Below are positions 46,088 through 54,226 of a stretch of 62,343 nucleotides of DNA, one piece after another. The position numbers and the translations under genes are program-made. This DNA is from Melioribacteraceae bacterium (lineage in GTDB: Bacteria > Bacteroidota > Ignavibacteria > Ignavibacteriales > Melioribacteraceae): the NCBI GenBank assembly GCA_015493615.1, contig WGCV01000060.1, positions 1-62,343 of the forward strand. The letters are read 5' to 3'. The notes beneath the pieces are model-generated. The model saw nothing but the letters and a program-made list of their open reading frames with translations. It made no database searches and was not told the DNA's origin. Position 1 is the stretch's first letter; each line of letters begins with the position of its first letter.

Positions 46088-47638
46088 ATGGCTCAAGTAA
46101 GACCTGAGGAAGTTTCAGCGATATTGCGTAAGCAATTAGCCGGATTTGACAGTGAAGTAGATGTTTATGACGTTGGCACCGTACTCCAGGTAGGCGACGG
46201 AATCGCCCGCGTTTACGGTTTATCAAAAGTGATGGTTTCCGAGTTGGTCGAGTTTCCTCACGGGGTAATCGGAATGGTGCTTAACCTTGAAGAAGACAGC
46301 GTGGGATGCGTGCTTTTCGGTGAAACAAGTTTAATTGAAGAAGGGGATACCGTTAAAAGAACCAAACGTCTCGCTTCTTTCCCTGTAGGCGACGCTATGC
46401 TCGGAAGAGTTGTTGATCCGCTCGGTCATCCGATTGACGGCAAAGGTCCGGTGCAAGGCACAACATATATGCCGATCGAAAGAAAAGCTCTCGGCGTTAT
46501 CGCGCGGCAGCCTGTAAAGGAGCCGCTGCAGACCGGTATTATGGCTGTGGACGCTATGATTCCGATAGGACGCGGACAAAGAGAATTGATTATCGGCGAC
46601 CGTCAGACCGGAAAAACGACAGTTGCGCTTGACGCCATTATTAATCAAAAATATACCCATACCGAAGAAGCTAAGGCAGTAGGAGTTGAACCTGTTTACT
46701 GCGTTTATGTCGCTGTCGGACAGAAAAACTCTACCGTGGCTCAGGTTGTAGCTAAGTTGGAAGCGTACGGCGCAATGGAATACACAACCGTGGTTTCGGC
46801 TCCCGCTTCGTCGCCCGCTCCAATGCAGTATATTGCTCCTTATTCCGGAGCGACAATGGGCGAATATTTTCGCGATCAGGGAAAACACGCTCTTGTAGTT
46901 TACGACGATTTATCCAAGCAGGCTGTTGCATATCGTGAACTTTCGCTTTTGTTAAGAAGACCTCCGGGCCGCGAAGCTTACCCCGGCGACGTTTTCTATC
47001 TTCATTCAAGATTGCTTGAACGCGCGTCGAAACTCAGCGACGAATTAGGAGGCGGAAGTTTAACCGCGCTGCCGATTATTGAAACGCAGCAGGGCGACGT
47101 ATCGGCATATATTCCGACAAACGTAATTTCGATTACGGACGGACAAATTTATCTTGAGCCGAATTTGTTTAACTCCGGCGTACGTCCCGCAATTAACGTT
47201 GGTATTTCGGTATCGCGCGTGGGCGGTAATGCGCAGATTAAAGGAATGAAGAAAGTAGCCGGTACTTTGAAATTGGATTTGGCTCAGTACCGCGAACTCG
47301 AAGCGTTTGCAAAATTCGGTTCCGATCTTGATAAAGCGACCCGCGACACCTTGGCTAAAGGCGAAAGATTAGTGGAATTGCTGAAGCAGAATCAGCACGT
47401 TCCTATTCCTGTCGAAAAGCAGGTTGTTGCAATTTTCTACGGAACAAAAGGATTCTTGGAAACAATTCCCGTAAAAGACGTAAAACGTTTCCAGAAAGAA
47501 GTTATTGAGTTTATCGAAATTAACTACAGCGATGTATTGGAAACGATCAGAAGCGAAAAAGTACTTTCCGATGAAACAGTTGCAAAGTTGAATGAAATCG
47601 GTAAAGAATTTCTCGCAAAATTTCAGGTAACAGAATAA
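46088..47638 (+). CDS. atpA: F0F1 ATP synthase subunit alpha
   Basis: A 516-residue regulatory subunit. Start taken at ATG 46088 ([20 protein letters not shown]); an in-frame TTG lies 6 bp upstream. P-loop [15 protein letters not shown], and [42 protein letters not shown] (in part) as in all AtpA. Strongly conserved. Confidence 0.97.
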   Translation: MAQVRPEEVSAILRKQLAGFDSEVDVYDVGTVLQVGDGIARVYGLSKVMVSELVEFPHGVIGMVLNLEEDSVGCVLFGETSLIEEGDTVKRTKRLASFPVGDAMLGRVVDPLGHPIDGKGPVQGTTYMPIERKALGVIARQPVKEPLQTGIMAVDAMIPIGRGQRELIIGDRQTGKTTVALDAIINQKYTHTEEAKAVGVEPVYCVYVAVGQKNSTVAQVVAKLEAYGAMEYTTVVSAPASSPAPMQYIAPYSGATMGEYFRDQGKHALVVYDDLSKQAVAYRELSLLLRRPPGREAYPGDVFYLHSRLLERASKLSDELGGGSLTALPIIETQQGDVSAYIPTNVISITDGQIYLEPNLFNSGVRPAINVGISVSRVGGNAQIKGMKKVAGTLKLDLAQYRELEAFAKFGSDLDKATRDTLAKGERLVELLKQNQHVPIPVEKQVVAIFYGTKGFLETIPVKDVKRFQKEVIEFIEINYSDVLETIRSEKVLSDETVAKLNEIGKEFLAKFQVTE

Positions 47639-47661
47639 GAGCAGGCTAAGCAGAAGGAACT

Positions 47662-48549
47662 ATGGCAACTTTACGAGATATTAAGCAGAGAATCGGCGGA
47701 GTAAAAAATACTCAGAAAATTACACGCGCAATGAAGATGGTTGCGGCGTCAAGATTAAGACGCGCTCAGGAAAATATGTCGAACGCGCGCCCTTACACTC
47801 GTAAAATTACTGAAGTTCTCACAGACTTAATGCTGCTTACGAAAGAGTTGGAACTTCCGCACTTTAAGGAACGCGAGGAAATTAAAAAAGTGGCAATTAT
47901 TGTCGTAACCGCAGATCGCGGACTCTGCGGAAGTTTTAATGTTAATATATTTAAAGCCGTTGAAGAAGAGATTGCCGAAAAATATCAGGCTCTTGCAGAT
48001 GCAGGAAATGTTTCATTGTTCTTGATCGGAAAAAAAGGAAACGATTATTTTTCGCACAGGGAAGTTCCCATCGCGGAAAAACATCTTGGTATTTTTTCAA
48101 ATCTTCATTTTGAATTTGCGGCAAAATTTACAACAAGTTTAACTAATCGATTTATCAGCGGAGAATTTGACAAAGTTGTATTGGTTTATAACGAATTTAA
48201 ATCTGTTATTCAGCAGAATTTAAGAGTAAAGCAACTTCTCCCGATCCTTCCGATTGATACTCCTTCTGAAGAAGAAAACAAGAACTCGGATTACATTTAC
48301 GAGCCCGGTAAAAAGGAAATAATAGAAACCTTAATTCCCAGATATTTGAATACTCAAGTTTGGAATGCTTTGCTTGAATCGTATGCGGCTGAATTAGGCG
48401 CAAGAATGACGGCAATGGACCAGGCTACGGAAAATGCCGATGAAATGATTAATCAGCTTCAAATCACTTATAATAAAGCGCGTCAAGCTGCAATAACAAA
48501 AGAAATTATCGAAATCGTTTCCGGAGCTAACGCTCTAAAAGAAGGATAA
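47662..48549 (+). CDS. atpG: F0F1 ATP synthase subunit gamma
   Basis: A 295-residue rotor shaft. N-terminal MATLRDIKQRIGGVKNTQKI and the C-terminal helix ending TKEIIEIVSGANAL are diagnostic; TADRGLCGSFNVNI in the middle. Last atp gene here; atpD (beta) and atpC (epsilon) are absent from the operon. Confidence 0.96.
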   Translation: MATLRDIKQRIGGVKNTQKITRAMKMVAASRLRRAQENMSNARPYTRKITEVLTDLMLLTKELELPHFKEREEIKKVAIIVVTADRGLCGSFNVNIFKAVEEEIAEKYQALADAGNVSLFLIGKKGNDYFSHREVPIAEKHLGIFSNLHFEFAAKFTTSLTNRFISGEFDKVVLVYNEFKSVIQQNLRVKQLLPILPIDTPSEEENKNSDYIYEPGKKEIIETLIPRYLNTQVWNALLESYAAELGARMTAMDQATENADEMINQLQITYNKARQAAITKEIIEIVSGANALKEG

Positions 48550-48597
48550 TTTGAATTAATCAAAAAAAATTATTATTTTTTAAGGCTAGCTTGATAT

Positions 48598-49923
48598 ATG
48601 CTTGAAGATTTAACACTAAAATTAGATAAAGCGCTCAAAAAAGTTACCGGACAAGGTAAAATTAGCGAGCAAAATATATCCGATACTCTTCGTGAGATTC
48701 GGCGTGTTCTTTTGGATGCTGACGTTAATTACAAAGTTGCAAAAAAGTTTGTAGATGATGTAAAGGAAAAAGCGCTCGGAACGGAAGTCCTGGCTTCTGT
48801 TACCCCGGGACAGCTGATTACAAAAATCCTTTACGATGAATTGACCAAGTTACTCGGCGAGGAAAGCAGGGAATTAAAATTAAATCCCACCGGAATCACG
48901 GTGATTTTGCTTGTCGGTTTGCAAGGTTCCGGTAAAACTACTTTTGCCGGAAAATTGGCGCGGTATCTGAAATCACGAAAAAGAAGCGTTCTTTTAACTG
49001 CTGCCGATATTTACAGACCTGCCGCAATCGATCAGCTGAAGCTGCTCGGTAAAAGCATTGATACTCCCGTTTTTACTATTGACGGAAGTAAAGACGCCGT
49101 AAAAATTGCTGAAGAATCTGTTAAATATGCTAAAGAAAATCGCATTAATACGGTAATTATCGATACCGCCGGTCGTCTTCATGTTGATGAAAATCTGATG
49201 GACGAGGTTAAACGGATTAAGGAAGCTGTAAATCCTACGGAAACCTTGTTTGTTGTAGATTCCATGACCGGACAGGACGCGGTGAATTCCGCGAAAGCGT
49301 TTCACGAACAGGTTTCGTTTGACGGAATTATTCTGACGAAAATGGACGGCGATTCGCGCGGCGGATGCGCTTTGTCGATTAAAGCCGTGGTAAACGAGCC
49401 GATTAAGTTTATGAGTCTCGGAGAAAAACTGGAATCTCTCGAGGTTTTTCATCCGGAACGTTTGGCGTCGAGAATTTTGGGAAAAGGGGATATTATTTCC
49501 TTCGTTGAAAAAGCGCAGGAGCAAATCGACCAGAAGGAAGCCCAGGATCTCGAAAAGAAATTAATGCAGAATAAATTTGACTTTGAAGATTTTCTGAAGC
49601 AAATTAAAATGATAAAAAAAATGGGTTCTCTGCAATCCCTGCTCGGTATGATTCCGGGAATGGGAAAAGCATTGAAAAACCAGAATATTGACGATAAAGA
49701 TCTGGTAAAAGTCGAGTCGATTGTTCAGTCAATGACCAAGAAGGAAAGGCAGAACCCGAAAATTATAAATGGCAGCAGAAGAAAAAGAATTGCCCGCGGA
49801 AGCGGAAATACAATACAGGATGTTAACAGATTGCTTAAGCAATTTAAGGAAATGCAAAAAATGATGCGCATGTTGAAATCGAAAGGTGGAAAGAACATGC
49901 TTAAAAATTTTAGATTGAATTAA
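48598..49923 (+). CDS. ffh: signal recognition particle protein Ffh
   Basis: A 441-residue SRP GTPase that targets inner-membrane proteins. NG domain: P-loop GLQGSGKTTFAGKLA (about 104), DTAGRLH, TKMDGDSRGG; the M domain (about 300-441) has the RNA-binding ARGSGNTIQDVNRLLKQF. First gene of the conserved ffh-rpsP-khpA-rimM-trmD-rplS cluster. Confidence 0.97.
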   Translation: MLEDLTLKLDKALKKVTGQGKISEQNISDTLREIRRVLLDADVNYKVAKKFVDDVKEKALGTEVLASVTPGQLITKILYDELTKLLGEESRELKLNPTGITVILLVGLQGSGKTTFAGKLARYLKSRKRSVLLTAADIYRPAAIDQLKLLGKSIDTPVFTIDGSKDAVKIAEESVKYAKENRINTVIIDTAGRLHVDENLMDEVKRIKEAVNPTETLFVVDSMTGQDAVNSAKAFHEQVSFDGIILTKMDGDSRGGCALSIKAVVNEPIKFMSLGEKLESLEVFHPERLASRILGKGDIISFVEKAQEQIDQKEAQDLEKKLMQNKFDFEDFLKQIKMIKKMGSLQSLLGMIPGMGKALKNQNIDDKDLVKVESIVQSMTKKERQNPKIINGSRRKRIARGSGNTIQDVNRLLKQFKEMQKMMRMLKSKGGKNMLKNFRLN

Positions 49924-49946
49924 TTATTAATTAGGAGGATACTTAT

Positions 49947-50462
49947 TTGGCTGTTAAGTTAAGATTGAAAAGAATGGGAAAGAAAAGACAACCTATTTAT
50001 AAAGTTGTCGCTGCAGATGTTCGTTCCCCGCGTGATGGTAGATTTATAGAAGCGATTGGTTTATATAATCCGAAAACAAATCCCGCTACTGTGGAAATAC
50101 ATGAAGAAAGAGCTTTATACTGGTTGAGCGTTGGCGCGCAGCCGACTGACACCGTTAAAAACCTTCTTAGCAGAGAAGGAATTTTACTGAAAAATGATTT
50201 GATTAAGCAAGGTCTTTCCGAAGAAGTTGTCGCCGCTAAAATGGACGAATGGTACAAAGCAAGAGCGGAAAAAATTGCAAAAAGTGTGAAATCCGAGACT
50301 GAGAAAAAAGTAGTTGCAGAAGATAAAGCCGAAGAACCTCGCGAAGAAGTTAAAGAAGAGGAAACGGCGGTAGAAGAAGCTAAAGAAGTTACTGAAGAAA
50401 TTAAAGAAGAAGCAACTGACGCAGCTTCTGAATCTCCGGAAGAGGAAAAAGCTTCCGAATAA
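49947..50462 (+). CDS. rpsP: ribosomal protein S16 with acidic C-terminal extension
   Basis: The S16 core occupies residues 1-85 ([29 protein letters not shown]). The protein continues to residue 171 with a Glu/Lys/Ala-rich tail (about 110-171), roughly doubling the usual 80-90 residues; such tails occur in Bacteroidota-related S16. TTG start with TTAGGAGGATAC upstream, a strong SD that decides the start. Confidence 0.95.
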   Translation: MAVKLRLKRMGKKRQPIYKVVAADVRSPRDGRFIEAIGLYNPKTNPATVEIHEERALYWLSVGAQPTDTVKNLLSREGILLKNDLIKQGLSEEVVAAKMDEWYKARAEKIAKSVKSETEKKVVAEDKAEEPREEVKEEETAVEEAKEVTEEIKEEATDAASESPEEEKASE

Positions 50463-50503
50463 CTTAATTGTGCGTCTGATGTAAAATTAAATTGGTATTT
50501 CTC

Positions 50504-50737
50504 ATGAAAGAATTTATCGAATTTATTGCAAAGCATCTTGTTGACAATCCGGATAACGTAGTTGTTGATGTTGAAGAACCGGATGATCATTCTATCGAGT
50601 TGAAATTAACCGTCGGCGCGGACGACGTCGGAAAGGTGATTGGAAAGCAGGGCAAAACCGCTCAGTCCATGAGAACTCTGCTTACTGCTGTCGCTGCCAA
50701 GGAAGGTAAAAGAGCTTCCTTGAAAATTGTTGACTAA
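50504..50737 (+). CDS. khpA: KH-domain RNA-binding protein KhpA
   Basis: A 77-residue single KH domain: MKEFIEFIAKHLVDNPDNV, VGADDVGKVIGKQGKTAQSM (GxxG loop as GKQG). Start at ATG 50504. Binds RNA, in Gram-positives together with KhpB; its place between rpsP and rimM is the conserved one. Confidence 0.93.
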   Translation: MKEFIEFIAKHLVDNPDNVVVDVEEPDDHSIELKLTVGADDVGKVIGKQGKTAQSMRTLLTAVAAKEGKRASLKIVD

Positions 50738-50752
50738 GAAACCCTCGAGCTT

Positions 50753-51268
50753 TTGAAGGATTTATTTTTAGTAGCGTCAATTATTAAGCCGGTTGGGCAA
50801 GACGGCTACTTTGCGATAAAATCATTCAGTGATTTTAGCGATACTTTCGTTTCGGATCGGGAAATCTTTATTGATGTATGGGGAGACTACCGAAAATTTT
50901 ACATTCAAGATGTAATTGAAAAGAATGATAATCTTCTGTTGAAACTTAAAAATTTCGACACCGGAGAAGATGTTCGTTTTTTGATCGGGAAAGATATTTT
51001 TGTTACTTCGTCGGACAGCAGAAAATTGGACGATGAAGAATATTACATACATGATTTAATCGGGTTGAAAGTTTATCAATCCGAAAAGTTCTTTGGAGAA
51101 GTGACTGATGTCTTAACCTTAAGCTCAAACGATGTTTTGGTCGTTAACAGGGCTGACGGAAAAGAGGCATTGATACCATTTATAAATGATTATGTTTTCG
51201 ATGTGGATGTGGAAAAAGGCAGAATAACGGTCTCCGATAAGGAGGAATATTTATATGATGAGGATTGA
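50753..51268 (+). CDS. rimM: 16S rRNA processing protein RimM
   Basis: A 171-residue ribosome maturation factor. N-terminal RimM barrel starting FLVASIIKPVGQDGYFAIKS, PRC-barrel C-terminal half (DLIGLKVYQSEKFFGEVTDV, ALIPFINDYVFDVD). TTG start. Overlaps trmD by 14 bp. Confidence 0.9.
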   Translation: MKDLFLVASIIKPVGQDGYFAIKSFSDFSDTFVSDREIFIDVWGDYRKFYIQDVIEKNDNLLLKLKNFDTGEDVRFLIGKDIFVTSSDSRKLDDEEYYIHDLIGLKVYQSEKFFGEVTDVLTLSSNDVLVVNRADGKEALIPFINDYVFDVDVEKGRITVSDKEEYLYDED

Positions 51269-51938
51269 CATAATTTCCGCAGTGCCGGAATTGCTTGAAA
51301 GTCCGCTGAATACAAGTATCGTGAAGCGCGCTCAGAATAAAGGAAAGGTTGAGATTGTTGTGCACAATCTCAGAGATTATGCCTACGATAAGCATAAAAC
51401 GATTGACGATAAACCTTTTGGCGGAGGACCGGGAATGCTGCTTAAGCCGGAGCCGTTTTTTAATCTGCTTGAAAAGCTAAAAGATGAAAGAGAATATGAT
51501 AAAGTTATTTTCATGACGCCCCGCGGAAAAACGCTTAATCAGAAAATGTGCAACGAATTTTCCCTTTATGAAAACATAATTGTGATAGCCGGTCATTATA
51601 AAGGCGTTGACGAAAGAGTAATTGAAACTTTTGTAACGGATGAAATCTCAATTGGCGATTTTGTTCTTAGCGGCGGAGAACTTCCCGCTCTTATTTTTGT
51701 TGACGCAATCGTAAGACTTCTTCCCGGAGTTTTGAACGACAGCGAATCGGCGTTGCAGGATTCGTTTATGGATGGAGAAAAAATTGAAGCTCCTTATTAT
51801 ACCAGACCTGCAAATTTCAGGGGAATGGAAGCGCCTGAAGTTCTTTTATCGGGCAATGATAAGTTGATTAGAGAATGGAAAGAGGAGCAATCTAAAGTTT
51901 TAACTGAGAAATGGAAAAAAATTAATAGATCGGAGTAA
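51255..51938 (+). CDS. trmD: tRNA (guanine37-N1)-methyltransferase TrmD
   Basis: A 227-residue SPOUT methyltransferase that makes m1G37 with SAM. The knot and SAM site are seen in VIAGHYKGVDERVIE, ISIGDFVLSGGELPAL and LLPGVLND; the N-terminus MRIDIISAVPELLE and KPFGGGPGMLLKPEP are standard. Two adjacent ATGs (51255, 51258) are possible starts; GATAAGGAGG is upstream. Confidence 0.96.
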   Translation: MMRIDIISAVPELLESPLNTSIVKRAQNKGKVEIVVHNLRDYAYDKHKTIDDKPFGGGPGMLLKPEPFFNLLEKLKDEREYDKVIFMTPRGKTLNQKMCNEFSLYENIIVIAGHYKGVDERVIETFVTDEISIGDFVLSGGELPALIFVDAIVRLLPGVLNDSESALQDSFMDGEKIEAPYYTRPANFRGMEAPEVLLSGNDKLIREWKEEQSKVLTEKWKKINRSE

Positions 51939-51941
51939 AAG

Positions 51942-52289
51942 ATGAACAGAGCAACAGAATTGGTGAAAGACCAGATTAGAAGCGATTACCCCAAATTTAA
52001 ATCGGGTGACAGAGTACGCGTGCACGTAAGAGTTATTGAAGGTAACAAAGAAAGAATTCAGCAGTTTGAAGGCGACGTTATCGCAATGAAAGGAAGCGGA
52101 ATCGGAAGAACATTTACCGTCCGTAAAGTTACAAACGGCGTTGGCGTTGAAAGAATTTTCCCTTTTGCGTCTCCTAAGATTGCTAAAATAGAATTATTGC
52201 GCGAAGGTAAAGTTAGAAGAGCAAAACTTTATTATCTCAGAAAACTTTCCGGTAAAGCTGCAAGAATTAAAGATAAAAATCTTCACTAA
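51942..52289 (+). CDS. rplS: ribosomal protein L19
   Basis: A 115-residue L19: [57 protein letters not shown]. Ends the ffh-rplS cluster and is followed within 10 bp by a terminator. Confidence 0.97.
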   Translation: MNRATELVKDQIRSDYPKFKSGDRVRVHVRVIEGNKERIQQFEGDVIAMKGSGIGRTFTVRKVTNGVGVERIFPFASPKIAKIELLREGKVRRAKLYYLRKLSGKAARIKDKNLH

Positions 52290-52293
52290 TTTT

Positions 52294-52321
52294 AAGGAGC
52301 CGCTTTCGGGCGGCTTTTTTT
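52294..52321 (+). terminator. terminator abutting the next start codon
   Basis: AGCCGC (52298-52303), 6-nt loop, GCGGCT (52310-52315), then a run of T ending one base before the MqnA-like ATG. AAGGAG at 52294-52299, the only SD-like sequence near that ATG, overlaps the base of the stem. Confidence 0.88.
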
Positions 52322-53083
52322 ATGCGACTTAGGTTAGGAATCCCCGACACGATTTTTGCCGAGCTGTTTGTTTCGGTATTTCCCAAAGAGTTTTTCGCCG
52401 TTTCCAAGCATGGCAATCACGCGCTGCTTGAGCTTTTAACATTGGGCGAGATTGATTTGGCGCTTATCCCATCGCTCGAAATTATTGGGACGGACAATCT
52501 TTTTGTATCCAAGAAGTTCGGCGTTGCTTTTGACGGGCCTGTTTCGGATGATTATATTTATTTCCCAAAGGATGAAAAAAACTTAGTCAAGGTGGGGCTT
52601 GCCGGAAATGTTTCGGTGAACGAGGTTGTTCTCAGTAAAGTTATTTTCAGAGAGAATTACAATTTGGAAATCGAACAAAAGGTTCTCTCGACGCTGAAAG
52701 ACGTTGAAGATACCACTCTGATTTCCTCCGGCGATATAAATTTGGCAAACGGAAACCATACTCACGGCGAAAGTTTTTCCGAACTTGTGGCGGAGTTTAT
52801 TGATGCGCCTTATCTTAAGTTTGCGCTTGTATCAACTGTAAAAGAAAATGTTGAATTTGTAAATAATCAAATTACCGCGGTTGAGGAACAACTTGAAATT
52901 ATCTCCAAATCCGTTTTGAAGAAAGCCGGATTTTCACAGAAAACCGTTGATTTTATAACGGGAAATTTTAATTCCGTTTATTTTGAATTGACTGAAATCG
53001 AAAAGAACGGGTACGAAGATTTAAGAAAAATTCCTTTCTATTACGGATTGGTTGAAGAGCTTAAAGAAATTACGTTTGTTTGA
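52322..53083 (+). CDS. MqnA/MqnD-like protein
   Basis: A 253-residue protein with a periplasmic-binding-protein-like fold pattern: MRLRLGIPDTIFAELF, LTLGEIDLALIPSLE, LVKVGLAGNVSVNEVVL, KIPFYYGLVEELKEI. This resembles the futalosine-pathway menaquinone enzymes MqnA (chorismate dehydratase) / MqnD, but the match is loose and the substrate assignment is uncertain. The start codon directly follows the T-tract of the rplS terminator, so translation from the upstream transcript would need read-through. Confidence 0.5.
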   Translation: MRLRLGIPDTIFAELFVSVFPKEFFAVSKHGNHALLELLTLGEIDLALIPSLEIIGTDNLFVSKKFGVAFDGPVSDDYIYFPKDEKNLVKVGLAGNVSVNEVVLSKVIFRENYNLEIEQKVLSTLKDVEDTTLISSGDINLANGNHTHGESFSELVAEFIDAPYLKFALVSTVKENVEFVNNQITAVEEQLEIISKSVLKKAGFSQKTVDFITGNFNSVYFELTEIEKNGYEDLRKIPFYYGLVEELKEITFV

Positions 53084-53107
53084 TTTTCGAATCGTTTAAT
53101 CCCTCCA

Positions 53108-53147
53108 AATATTTATTCTTTTTTCTGATTATTTTTCATCTCGGAAT
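53108..53147. repeat. direct repeat, left copy
   Basis: AATATTTATTCTTTTTTCTG..TTTTTCATCTCGGAATTTC is repeated with few changes at 53724-53766, just before the His-rich gene. The two copies bracket about 580 bp of repeat mosaic. Confidence 0.5.
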
Positions 53148-53220
53148 TTCATGTCGAGGCAAGCGGCAATCTGCCAAAGAGGAAAAAGGTTCAGAGGCGC
53201 AAAGGTTCAAAAGAATTCCT

Positions 53221-53440
53221 CCAAATTGCCAACAGGCTAAAAATTTCTAATTACCACGATTGGGGAAAAGTTGAGTTAAGTTATTAAATAACAACAAGTC
53301 GGCAAATCGCCAAATGTGGGTGAAATAATTTGGAGTTATGCTGTTTTTTCGCAGATTGCAAGCAATCTACGCTACAAAAAGCATTCTGTTATTTGAGTTT
53401 TTAGAGCGGAAAATTTTTTTATTGACAATTTTGGGTTTCT
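53221..53440. repeat. R2 repeat, copy 3
   Basis: CCACGATTGGGGAAAAGTTG, AAGTTATTAAATAACAACA, GCAGATTGCAAGCAATC, GCTACAAAAAGC and AATTTTTTTATTGACAATTT match R2 copies 1 and 2; the middle (TAGCACAG to GCGGACTG) is deleted here. An R2-like outer end (ATTAGAGACAATTTTGGAAT) recurs at about 53700-53720. Confidence 0.6.
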
Positions 53441-53443
53441 AAT

Positions 53444-53598
53444 TAACCCATTGCTTCAGCAATGGGGTTAGAACGAAAAAGAAATGAAGTACAACCGGTT
53501 TACCGGTTTCGTTAACTACATGGCAGATAAACCGGTGAACCGGTTACCGAAATTATGGTTGCCTCATTAACCCACAGATAAATCAGTGGGTTAATGAG
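53444..53598. repeat. REP-like hairpin cluster
   Basis: Four palindromes in 155 bp: TAACCCATTGC/GCAATGGGGTTA (53444-53470), AACCGGTTTACCGGTT (53493-53508), AACCGGTGAACCGGTT (53529-53544) and CATTAACCCAC/GTGGGTTAATG (53565-53596). The pattern resembles BIME-type REP clusters. A related cluster lies at 58213-58276. Confidence 0.65.
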
Positions 53599-53723
53599 AA
53601 TGAATTTTTCTTTAAGTTGACAGCATTGATTTTGCGGGAGGATTAGCGAACAGCGCTACAATAAACCGCTTATTATCCGAAGTTCAGATTGAAAAAATAT
53701 TAGAGACAATTTTGGAATAATAA

Positions 53724-53766
53724 TATTTCTTCTCTTTTTTTTAATGAATTTTCATCTCGGAACTTC
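53724..53766. repeat. direct repeat, right copy
   Basis: Partner of the repeat at 53108-53147, ending TTTTCATCTCGGAACTTC 20 bp before the ATG of the His-rich gene; it probably carries that gene's leader or promoter. Confidence 0.5.
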
Positions 53767-53785
53767 GTAAATTTGTAGAAGTGAA

Positions 53786-54067
53786 ATGAGAAAATTAGCG
53801 AAAATATTGTTGCTTGCCGGCGCGCTGGTTTTTCTGGCGCAAACCTCGCTTACGTCCTTAATTCATAATCATCCGGAAGATTTGCACAGCCATTACGACT
53901 GCCCGGCATATATTCTCAGCGTTACGCTGCAGACATTTGCGTTCTCGTTTCTGATAATTTTTTCACTTCAATCGCCGTTAAAAAAGCGATTGCTTATCAC
54001 ACAACCTACCGAAAAACAATCATCCGGCAAACTCTTTTTTGTCGGCAACCGCGCTCCTCCTTTTTAA
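53786..54067 (+). CDS. small His-containing membrane protein
   Basis: A 93-residue protein with an N-terminal hydrophobic segment (residues 7-25), a short loop LIHNHPEDLHSHYDCP rich in His, and a second hydrophobic segment (about 45-62), then a basic tail. No family recognised. The His/Cys loop could bind zinc or another metal, in line with its position at the head of a metal-uptake island (inference). Confidence 0.65.
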   Translation: MRKLAKILLLAGALVFLAQTSLTSLIHNHPEDLHSHYDCPAYILSVTLQTFAFSFLIIFSLQSPLKKRLLITQPTEKQSSGKLFFVGNRAPPF

Positions 54068-54099
54068 CTCCATATTAAATTTTCGTATAACAAGTAATC

Positions 54100-54187
54100 T
54101 TTGAGTTTACTTTACCAAAGCGATACCGGACGAGATTTTGTCGCCGGAGTATGCTTTCGGTAAAATCAACTTATGCGGAAACTCGAA
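54100..54187 (+). ncRNA. structured leader RNA element upstream of the porin gene
   Basis: Nested pairing over 88 nt. Outer stem TTTGAGTTT (54100-54108) with AAACTCGAA (54179-54187). Long inner stem TTTACCAAAGC (54111-54121) with GCTTT-C-GGTAAA (54153-54164), extended by ATA/TAT, CCGG/CCGG and CGA/TCG around a 7-nt loop. There is no T-run, so it is not a simple terminator. It lies 40 bp before the porin ATG; I do not recognise it as a known riboswitch class. Confidence 0.5.
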
Positions 54188-54226
54188 AGCGTTATTAATT
54201 GGTTCTATTAATTATCGGAGGAAAAA

